From the NCBI RefSeq assembly GCF_900101885.1, contig NZ_FNAN01000020.1, forward strand, positions 62,001 to 126,000: a stretch of DNA of 64,000 nt, read 5' to 3'. How positions within the stretch are numbered: the first letter of the stretch is position 1; each line of letters opens with the position of its first letter. This stretch comes from Dyadobacter soli. GTDB lineage: Bacteria; Bacteroidota; Bacteroidia; Cytophagales; Spirosomataceae. Position numbers and translations under genes: made by a program. Below, in pieces: positions 1 through 6,338 of this stretch. Under the pieces are notes generated by a model that was given only the letters and a program-made list of their open reading frames with translations, was not told the DNA's origin and did not search any database.

Positions 1-839
1 GCGGAAAGTATAAGTTTCAGCGTGATGTTCAGCCGCAGGTGACTCGCGAATTGGGCAAATACGATGTTCCAGGAAAACGGGTTGAGGTTGTAGTTGAGAA
101 TGTTTTTCAGAAAGCCGCCGTCTGTCAACCAGTAACAAATGGAAAGTCCGGCAAGGCCAAGCAATACCGCAAAGCCGTATACCCGGGCCGTAGTTTTGGG
201 GTATGCAAAAAAACCAAAAGCTGCACAGGCAAAGGGTGCGCTAAGGAGCGTTTGCTTCGCGAAAACAGCCAGGACAAACAGGATAGCCGCACAATACTGT
301 CCCGACTCGCTTTTGCCTGAGCTAATATACACGGCCAGGCCGCCATACATCAGCATGAGCCCGAGCATATCTACCCGCATGAGACTCGCCCAGCCAATCA
401 CGCTTCCCGTGGTAAACACCATTGCCGCTCCCAAAGCACCGATCGCCCGGCGCCACATTCTTGGGTATGATCTCGGGATGCCCTGAAAAGCCAGCAATCC
501 AATTAATGCGGCCAGCCCCAGCGTGCTCACCAGGGAAACGCTCCTGCCAGCGAGCAGCAAATCACCGGTTGCGAAACCGACTATTTTTGAAATAATCAGG
601 TATAGCGGCGGATAAGGGAAAATGACATAGGGAAGTCCGTCGAGCGGCTTATAGGCGATTGCCAGGTTGGTGATTTGCTGCGACATCCAAAGCGTATGCC
701 CCTCGCCATAATCCCGCAGCACGTCTATGCGCAGTAGGCGGAGTTGGATGGCCAGAAATAAAACACCTATGAGCAGCGAAGCACCAATGAGGCATAGGCA
801 AATAATTGATCGGGGATCACTTAGAGAGAACTTTTTCAT
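1..839 (-). CDS. ArnT/GT39-like polytopic membrane protein, partial (C-terminus beyond left edge)
   Basis: Reading the minus strand from an ATG at 839 gives an uninterrupted frame to the window edge (279 codons). It starts MKKFSLSDPRSIICLCLIG and has a hydrophobic first helix at about residues 12-33, followed by at least six more membrane segments. The first loop carries DYGEGHTLW and later FPYPPLY, then RVDMLGLML and VFAKQT. This layout (acidic first loop, multi-span body) is that of the dolichyl-phosphate-mannose/undecaprenyl-linked sugar transferases of the GT39/ArnT/DUF2029 type, which move a lipid-linked sugar at the periplasmic face. The assignment to the superfamily is by pattern; the substrate is unknown. 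Its ATG overlaps the TAA of the upstream glf remnant (TAATG), so it was translationally coupled to a galactofuranose/cell-surface glycan operon. Confidence 0.7.
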   Translation of the reverse strand, partial: MKKFSLSDPRSIICLCLIGASLLIGVLFLAIQLRLLRIDVLRDYGEGHTLWMSQQITNLAIAYKPLDGLPYVIFPYPPLYLIISKIVGFATGDLLLAGRSVSLVSTLGLAALIGLLAFQGIPRSYPRMWRRAIGALGAAMVFTTGSVIGWASLMRVDMLGLMLMYGGLAVYISSGKSESGQYCAAILFVLAVFAKQTLLSAPFACAAFGFFAYPKTTARVYGFAVLLGLAGLSICYWLTDGGFLKNILNYNLNPFSWNIVFAQFASHLRLNITLKLILS

Positions 840-991
840 TACAAAAGGATTTTTGCTGCGAGCATTCTTGCCCTGCTGATGGCCTGGTCCATGTCATAAT
901 ACCGGTATTCGCCGAGCCGTCCGCAAATAAGGGTGTTTGGTTCCTGCGTTGCAAGCCGCGCATATCGCTCGAACAGCGCCCGGTTAAGGGA
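839..991 (-). pseudogene. glf: 3' remnant of UDP-galactopyranose mutase
   Basis: On the minus strand the frame ending at TAA 841-839 reads LNRALFERYARLATQEP, then NTLICGRLGEYRYYDMDQ, and ends ARMLAAKILL. The GRLGEYRYYDMDQ block is the conserved C-terminal signature of UDP-galactopyranose mutase, the flavoenzyme that converts UDP-galactopyranose to UDP-galactofuranose. Only about 50 of the usual ~370-390 codons are present. Immediately upstream the DNA belongs, in another frame, to a glycosyltransferase gene, so the rest of glf has been lost. No FAD-binding Rossmann segment exists anywhere nearby. The fragment cannot encode an active enzyme. It does show that the locus once carried a galactofuranose pathway, unless the junction is an assembly error. 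Confidence 0.75.
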
Positions 992-1484
992 CATTGGCAT
1001 CCGGGCAATCCACCCTGAATGCCAGGAGCAACATCAGTCGCAGCGTTTTGGTGACGATAATGCGTTTCCAGCCATCATCCCGGCTTGTTCTGATTCCGGA
1101 AACCACCAATGCCTGGTTGCGAAGCTGCCAGAAAGCCTGGAAATAGCGGAGATCGCATTGCCAGTCCGAATCGATTTGAAAAACAAAACGCGCGCCTAGC
1201 TCGCCCGCGCGGTGATATCCTTCCAGGCATGTTTGTCCATGCCCCCGGTTCGGTCGGCTGATGATCATCATTCGCTGCCCATATTGAGCTTGCAACTGAT
1301 ATAAAATGGCCAGCGAGTTGTCCCGCGAACCGTCGTCGATAGCCAGTATAACAAAATTCGGGGACCATTTTTCCAGCGCCGGTATCCATTCAAGGATCAC
1401 TTTCTGAATAGAATCCTGTTCGTTGTAAACCGGAATTACCACCACAAGTTCTGGCGGAATTGGATGATGCCCACCGGTAGTCAA
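984..1484 (-). pseudogene. Family 2 glycosyltransferase, C-terminally truncated
   Basis: The 166-residue product contains ELVVVIPVYNEQDS near the N-terminus, then LAIDDGSRDNS and the metal-binding FQIDSDWQC (DxD-like). These are the hallmarks of GT2 (GT-A fold) transferases of the DPM1/undecaprenyl-phosphate type. It stops abruptly after VDCPDANVP, at the point where intact homologues continue (typically PFRLM and an acceptor domain). The stop falls at the junction with the glf remnant. No ATG lies in frame at the 5' end: the first usable start is TTG at 1484, with an open frame running slightly further upstream. The conserved catalytic core up to about residue 160 is present, but loss of the acceptor part and the odd start make function doubtful. 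Confidence 0.7.
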
Positions 1485-1597
1485 ATCAGCAGTCTTTAAA
1501 ATTAATTCAGTATAGGATCGTGAACGTAGTTGATATCAGCTATTGCTATTCTATGATCAGGCGCGGTAAACCCCGTCGTGTTCTACCGTGCAAACCA

Positions 1598-1657
1598 GCA
1601 AAAGACAGTAAAAAGGGAAGTATCCACTGGGACACTTCCCTTTTTACTGTCTTTTGC
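1598..1657. terminator. Perfect 24-bp inverted repeat, bidirectional terminator
   Basis: Arms 1598-1621 and 1634-1657 are perfectly complementary around a 12-nt loop. Each arm has an A/T tract outside a GGGAAGT/ACTTCCC core, so the hairpin followed by T5 works in either direction. It lies directly downstream of the lipoprotein gene that ends at 1667 and upstream of the GT2 remnant, so it most likely ends the lipoprotein transcript. Confidence 0.8.
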
Positions 1658-1666
1658 GTGTGGGAG

Positions 1667-2101
1667 TTAGAGCGGAGCGTAAACCGTTGAAAAAGTGCTC
1701 CCGTAAACGACTGCGCCATCGTCCGTGATGGCATAAGCACGGTAGGAATACCGGAATACCCCTGACAATTCCGGCTCATCAGCCAGCAAAATGAACTGAG
1801 TAAGTGTTGTCGATTGCGCTACCGGGCTTGAAAACGGCTTTTTGACATCATTCACAGTTGGTTCGGAGCTGTCATTCTCGGGCGAAGCACGCAGCACAAC
1901 TCCATACTCGGTGACAGGCCGGTTGCCGAGCTCTGTAAAACTCACCTTGTAATATCGGTGAGGCACCTGTTCGTCCGGATCGTCGCTGTATCGTAGCGTA
2001 ACGATTGTGGGGGCAATTTTGTCTGGGGTGACGTGGTCTGTGCAGGCCGATAACAATAGCAGCAACAGGAATGGAGACAGCAGGGAGATTTTGATTTTCA
2101 T
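1667..2101 (-). CDS. Small lipoprotein with FN3-like domain, unknown function
   Basis: The 144-residue product starts MKIKISLLSPFLLLLLLSAC, a type II signal with lipobox LLSAC, so it should be lipidated at Cys20 and exported. The mature part ends with a beta-rich segment (YGVVLRAS ... FRYSYRAYAITDDGAVVYG) typical of the fibronectin-III-like modules in Bacteroidota surface lipoproteins. No catalytic motif is visible and I do not recognise a named family. It stands alone: a strong hairpin follows its stop, and the upstream gene is 138 bp away. A surface-binding or structural role is a guess. Confidence 0.7.
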   Translation of the reverse strand: MKIKISLLSPFLLLLLLSACTDHVTPDKIAPTIVTLRYSDDPDEQVPHRYYKVSFTELGNRPVTEYGVVLRASPENDSSEPTVNDVKKPFSSPVAQSTTLTQFILLADEPELSGVFRYSYRAYAITDDGAVVYGSTFSTVYAPL

Positions 2102-2239
2102 AGAGACAGTTTAAATAATGCGACTAAAAATAGATGCGCTCGATTGATAGGAGAATTTTTTGTGCATCAAGCGTAGCCAACCCGCTTGTGAAGCGTGGCT
2201 AACTACGCCGGAAGCGTTTTTATGAGCGATGCATTTACA

Positions 2240-3733
2240 TTAAACATCCCACTGGCTGATCTTTAAAAGGTTGTTAGTCACAACCGGGCCACGGGGTTCT
2301 TCGAATGCGGTGATGTTTGTGCCGCCTCCCGGAAGCTGCGTCCACAGGTTGCCCTGCCAGCGGTGGATCGAGTAACCTCCCGACGGCATCGGCGTGCGGC
2401 CGATGATATAGAAATACGAATCCGGGCCGGAGGCGATATCATAAGCAAGGCCCGGAATCTGGACGAAATTATGTCCGTTAAATGTAAAAATCTGGCCTAC
2501 GTTATTGACAATCATGGCATCTCCGCCAGGCAAAACGGTGATACGTACTGCTCCGCCCGGTTTTAAGGCCCAGCTACCGTTCTCCCATTTGTAAATTGTA
2601 TAGCCGCCTGAGACGGGAGTTTTGCCGATAATCCAGGCCTCGCCGCCTTTACCAACCCCGATATCAGTTGCCTGTCCAAGATAGGGCTGCCACGCCCCAC
2701 TTTCCAGGCGTTTGAAAATTTTACCTTCATTATTGACAATCCATGGGGCTTTGTCGGCCCCGCCGGCGGCAATCCTTACGCCACCGCCTGGTACCTGTTT
2801 CCAAACCTTGTAGGTCACATCATAATAGTGGACCGAATAGCCGCCGGAAACAGGAGTGTTGCCTATCGCCCAAAGTTTCCCACCATAAGCAGCGGCCACA
2901 TCCCGTGCTTCACCCGGCATTTGCTTCCAGCCGCTGCTTGGATATAGGTAGTCGGCTGCACGTCGGTCGTCGATAGTGAAACCTTCCCAATTCATGTAAT
3001 AGGGCTGCATGACTGATTTTGGATCGAGCCGGTTGGTACCATTAATTTGGCTTGGAACCCATTCATTGGTTGTGCCGGTGTGCGAGAGGCCTATCATGTG
3101 GCCAAGCGCATGGACGAGCACACCTTTTTTCTGGTTGGCTGACAGGTAATTGGCCGATGGATTTGTTGTCAGGTTTTTGTCAAAGTATCCTTCGTAGGTA
3201 GGCATCGGCTCGCGGACTTTCCAGGTAATATCTCCGTTTGCCTTCCGGGAAAAATCCATGGTGATATGCGAACCTGTGGTCACGATCTTGAACTGGATTT
3301 TTCCTCCAAGAGCATTCCATTCCTTCACCGCTTCGGAGAGCGCAATCCGCCATTCCGAGGTGTGGTCGGGGACTATATCGATCTTGATTTGTCTGGCAAC
3401 ATCATCGCGAAGCAGAAACGGGCCCCGTCGTTGCGCTGTTTTAGAAACGTTCAGACGGTTTGCAGCGTCCTTTTTCGAAACGATGATTTCGTTGTGAATA
3501 ATAAACTCCTCACTGGTCGAATCGTATTGCACTTCCTTTGGTGATGTCCCGGTTTCAGAGGCTAAAAATGCTTTCAGGCTTTCAACGGGAAAAACGGCCG
3601 ACTGCTCGTTTGTCACAGGCGGCGCTACAAGTTCCTGAGGCTCCTTACATCCCTGCGTGGCCGCTGCAATGGTTAGCAACAACACCGACCCATACTTCAT
3701 TTGAATAAAAAACTGTTTGATTGCTGTTTTCAT
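2240..3733 (-). CDS. M57-like zinc metalloprotease homologue with tectonin repeats, catalytic Glu replaced
   Basis: This 497-residue lipoprotein has a signal ending in the lipobox-like TQGC (Cys29), a propeptide-like segment (about 40-100), a metzincin-type domain (about 105-260) and a C-terminal half (about 265-497) made of three to four ~70-residue tectonin-like repeats (pattern W-x-QxPGG, WxxGxTPxSGGY, xIVNNxG-xIF). The zinc site reads H208-A-L-G-H212-M-I-G-L-S-H218. In the M57/dual-action HEIGH peptidases and other metzincins it is HExxHxxGxxH, so all three zinc-binding His are kept but the catalytic Glu is Ala (codon GCG at 3109-3107, one base from GAG). Zinc binding without proteolysis is therefore expected. 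The repeats would form a lectin-like beta-propeller. Monocistronic by spacing. Confidence 0.75.
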   Translation of the reverse strand: MKTAIKQFFIQMKYGSVLLLTIAAATQGCKEPQELVAPPVTNEQSAVFPVESLKAFLASETGTSPKEVQYDSTSEEFIIHNEIIVSKKDAANRLNVSKTAQRRGPFLLRDDVARQIKIDIVPDHTSEWRIALSEAVKEWNALGGKIQFKIVTTGSHITMDFSRKANGDITWKVREPMPTYEGYFDKNLTTNPSANYLSANQKKGVLVHALGHMIGLSHTGTTNEWVPSQINGTNRLDPKSVMQPYYMNWEGFTIDDRRAADYLYPSSGWKQMPGEARDVAAAYGGKLWAIGNTPVSGGYSVHYYDVTYKVWKQVPGGGVRIAAGGADKAPWIVNNEGKIFKRLESGAWQPYLGQATDIGVGKGGEAWIIGKTPVSGGYTIYKWENGSWALKPGGAVRITVLPGGDAMIVNNVGQIFTFNGHNFVQIPGLAYDIASGPDSYFYIIGRTPMPSGGYSIHRWQGNLWTQLPGGGTNITAFEEPRGPVVTNNLLKISQWDV

Positions 3734-4130
3734 GACTTGACAATTAGATAATTTGAATCTTAGTAAATGATTGGAAATGGAAGCAACTGGTACCGGTCAT
3801 TCCTCAAAACCGGGGGCAAAACTAGGCCGGCGTCCCCCTTTCCATATATTTAAATCTTCTAAGACGCATCAGAAACCGACTGAGCCGTGGTCAAACAGCC
3901 CACCAACCGTTCACTCAAGTCTTCATTGATAGCGCTTAAATGGAAACCGGGAACCAATTGCCCGGGAATTTTCTCAAAGAAAACCGGCCGAGATGCTTGC
4001 ACGCTGGCCATGATGCTGATGATGGTCCTGCTGGGGTTTATTATATGGTGTATTTTTTTTCAGCTACTGACATACGGCTGTCAAGCGGTGGGTATTTCTT
4101 TGGGAATTCAAAAACTGAACGACTCCCCTT
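3734..4130. other. Intergenic region, no supported gene
   Basis: About 400 bp between the divergent M57-like and VOC genes. It must hold both promoters, but I see no convincing motif. A minus-strand frame of 50 codons (MASVQASRPVFFEKIPGQ..., ending SVSDAS) looks mildly protein-like but has no recognisable family. Overlapping plus-strand frames have poor composition. Confidence 0.4.
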
Positions 4131-4529
4131 ATGACATTTGTTTCGACCCGTATCATCACCGCCAACGTAGGCGCCCTTGTCGATTTTTATGAGCAGATTA
4201 CCGGTTACTCTGCTGTCCGTTACACGGACGATTTTGCAGAACTTCGCACACCATTGGCCGTACTTGCGATAGGAAGCACGCGGACTCTGCAGTTGTTTGG
4301 TGGCGATAGCGTCGCTTCACCTGCCACAAACCGTTCGCTGATTCTTGAATTTCGCGTCGATGATGTGGATTCGCATTTCAAACGACTTGCGGGCTACCTT
4401 GGGCAAGCGCTTGTGCAGGAACCGACCACAATGCCATGGGGCAACCGGTCGCTGCTTTTTCGCGATCCTGATGGCAACCTAGTTAATTTCTTCACCCCTG
4501 TCACTCCGGAAGCGACAGAACGTCAGTAA
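4131..4529 (+). CDS. VOC superfamily (glyoxalase/bleomycin-resistance-like) protein
   Basis: The 132-residue product has the paired beta-alpha-beta-beta-beta layout of vicinal-oxygen-chelate proteins. An N-terminal half (TRIITANVGALVDFYEQITGY) is followed by a second half with VDDVDSHFKRL and the C-terminal LLFRDPDGNLVNFF, the classic metal-side signature (F/W-R-DPDGN-x-V/I). Members bind a divalent metal and act on or sequester small molecules; the ligand here cannot be read. Its length is normal for a single-domain VOC protein. The ATG at 4131 opens the domain directly. It is followed by a decayed T9SS fragment, so it is probably a single-gene transcript. Confidence 0.8.
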   Translation: MTFVSTRIITANVGALVDFYEQITGYSAVRYTDDFAELRTPLAVLAIGSTRTLQLFGGDSVASPATNRSLILEFRVDDVDSHFKRLAGYLGQALVQEPTTMPWGNRSLLFRDPDGNLVNFFTPVTPEATERQ

Positions 4530-4532
4530 ACG

Positions 4533-4760
4533 GTTCAAACGGATGACGGTCGCTATCCAGAGGTAGGTGAGAACTTGTACCGGCTAAGAATGATCGATTT
4601 AGACGGACCTTTTCGTACAGCAGGATCAGAAGCGTTACAAATGGGGGCGGGCGTGGAGAATTTGTTTATCCTAACCCGGTGTATGAGGTATTAAATTTAG
4701 GAATACCTGATTGCTGGGCATTGCCGTTCAGGCTATGTCATCGACTGTATTCCTCGCTAG
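4533..4760 (+). pseudogene. Orphan T9SS C-terminal sorting domain, frameshifted
   Basis: Translation from 4533 gives ENLYRLRMIDLDG, the usual Y-R-L-K-M-x-D-x-D-G strand that precedes Bacteroidota sorting domains. After about 4607 the continuation lies in another frame and reads FSYSRIRSV, then a Gly-rich linker and GEFVYPNPVYEVLNL, a textbook type A sorting signal (x-YPNP-x). One deleted base in GACGGACCTTTT restores a continuous DLDGTFSYSR if reinserted. Upstream there is no passenger domain, because the VOC gene ends at 4529, and after LNLGI the homology fades. This is the broken tail of a once larger secreted protein. The intact homologous tail at 53400-53724 in this window shows the same order. 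Confidence 0.75.
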
Positions 4761-4761
4761 A

Positions 4762-5475
4762 CTACGATTCTTTCCGGCTCCACACGGATAGAGGGCCTAA
4801 TTCCATCGTGCTGGCGGGCATTATTGCATGTAATAAATCATCACGCATGTATCCGACGACGGACGCCTTGCCGGCAAAGATCCGCGCTGCCGAAAGGCAT
4901 ATTAACCAATAATCGTCCTGCATGCCTTCCGGATAGAAAAAGTTTGTCAGCCCGACGACCTCGTTGCTTCTGGTTAGCACACATCCGCCTGTAATCTTAT
5001 CGCCCTTTTTCACCGCGATAATTCGTACTGCCGGATGGGACAGAACCTTGTAATTGAATTTTGACACTGTAGGCTTATCGCTAATCGCTTCCTCCCAATC
5101 TTTCAGAGTGCCCACCGACCTGACGATCTCATAACGTGAACGCCTCAGTTTGATCGACTTGGCCACAAACCATTTGCCGCCAAACAGTTTCTCATATTTT
5201 GACGCGGGAAGTTGAAGCGTATCGAAACTGTCTTTGAGCGAAGCTTTACCCTGGATTTTTTTGGCTATCGACTCCACCAGATGCCAATTGCAACTGGCTT
5301 TAAGTGTAACGATGTTTGGATAATACATCGGCACATCCGCAACAGAATACCATGCCTGATCTTTAAAGACTCCTAGGGCGCCATTAGCCTGACAGACAAT
5401 GCTACACCATTTCGCATTGTTGATGGCAGCCCGCCTGATTAATCCGGCACGCAAAGCCGATCGTTTTGACAACAT
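4762..5475 (-). CDS. GNAT-like acetyltransferase domain protein, uncharacterised
   Basis: A 237-residue protein beginning MLSKRSALRAGLIRRAAINN (ATG at 5475; a GTG three codons upstream is also possible). The order NAKWCSIVCQANG, YYPNIVTL, RSVGTLKDWEEAIS, then VRIIAVKKGDKITGGCVLTRSNEVVGLTNFF resembles the divergent GNAT-fold proteins that start with a W-C-x-x-V-C-x-x-x-G segment and have a weakly conserved acetyl-CoA core. The assignment is by pattern only. No clear pyrophosphate-binding Q/R-x-x-G-x-G/A loop is seen, so catalysis is uncertain. It shares orientation with the GNAT gene that ends 60 bp upstream, so the two may be co-transcribed. Confidence 0.55.
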   Translation of the reverse strand: MLSKRSALRAGLIRRAAINNAKWCSIVCQANGALGVFKDQAWYSVADVPMYYPNIVTLKASCNWHLVESIAKKIQGKASLKDSFDTLQLPASKYEKLFGGKWFVAKSIKLRRSRYEIVRSVGTLKDWEEAISDKPTVSKFNYKVLSHPAVRIIAVKKGDKITGGCVLTRSNEVVGLTNFFYPEGMQDDYWLICLSAARIFAGKASVVGYMRDDLLHAIMPASTMELGPLSVWSRKES

Positions 5476-5535
5476 GCTTCTCACCTGAATCTTTTTATTT
5501 TTTTACTAATGCTTGCCTTCAACCGGGCCACTGTT

Positions 5536-5976
5536 TCAAATTACTTTCAGATGCAGTATGGGAAAAGGTTTTCCGCTGGGGTCAAGCGCAGAACGGCCGG
5601 AGAGCTGAAAGCCGAGTTTAACATAAAACTTCAAAGCTTGCATATTATGCTCATTGACATCCACTTCACAGGCTTGCAGATCCTGAATCGCAAACCTACA
5701 TAGCGCTTTACCAATGCCTTTTCCAAAATCTTCCGGCCTAACAAAGAGCATTTCAATCTTACGGTCCACAACTCCGACAAACCCGGCAAGTCCGCCGGAA
5801 TCGTGACGAATGCCAAATAACATCAACGTGGGTAAATATTCTTTGATAATTAATGGTTTGTAAAACCGAATATCGGCTTCTGAAAGGAAATAGTGAGTAG
5901 CGCGCACGGAGTCTTCCCAAACAGAGGTGACGTCGGTGAAGTCTTCGTGCGATAAGGGGCAAATCTGGAATTGCAT
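5536..5976 (-). CDS. GNAT N-acetyltransferase, YjaB-like
   Basis: This 146-residue single-domain GNAT protein opens with SVWEDSVRATHYFLSEADI, the W-x-x-S/A-V-R-A-T-H-x-F-L segment shared with YjaB-type acetyltransferases. It then has the acetyl-CoA binding strand and loop IEMLFVRPEDFGKGIGKALCRFA (V-x-P-x-x-x-G-K-G-I-G). It ends with the typical DVNEHNMQALKFYVKLGF, where the Tyr is the usual general acid. The length is normal for the family. It should transfer an acetyl group from acetyl-CoA to an amine; the substrate is unknown. The ATG at 5976 is directly upstream of the first strand. Confidence 0.85.
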   Translation of the reverse strand: MQFQICPLSHEDFTDVTSVWEDSVRATHYFLSEADIRFYKPLIIKEYLPTLMLFGIRHDSGGLAGFVGVVDRKIEMLFVRPEDFGKGIGKALCRFAIQDLQACEVDVNEHNMQALKFYVKLGFQLSGRSALDPSGKPFPILHLKVI

Positions 5977-6338
5977 GATTAAACTTGGTGTTGAAACAGC
6001 TTCCTACTTAGTTTTGATAAAACGAACGTTGCTTGCCTTAACCTCAGATGAATAAGTTTGCAAAAACATGCAGAACAACAAAGCAAAAACAGGCGATTAC
6101 AATTGCATTCGCATTGATTGAGTAAATGAGAAAGCGTTTTGGGACTGCAAATTGACAATCTTACTTCGCAGCTGCGAGCGAAAAGTAGTTGTATCGTAAC
6201 TTTTTCAACCTGAACATTCACTTTTGCTGTATCAACTGATAAAGAATAATTTGTGTTGGGCAAAGATCTGGGCTTATGATGAACATAGATTACGAGGTAT
6301 TCTCAACCACATATCGAGCGCAAACTTCTTAATGCCTA
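5977..6338. other. Intergenic region, nothing recognised
   Basis: About 360 bp between the GNAT gene and the 3' end of the permease gene. It is more AT-rich than its surroundings. A 94-codon minus-strand frame here is Cys/Ser/Leu-rich with no family resemblance. No clear hairpin terminator for the permease was found. Confidence 0.4.

Noticed and set aside
3887..4192. 101-codon plus-strand frame before the VOC gene
   Set aside because: It overlaps the VOC start in another frame; a hydrophobic run in its middle is the only protein-like feature.
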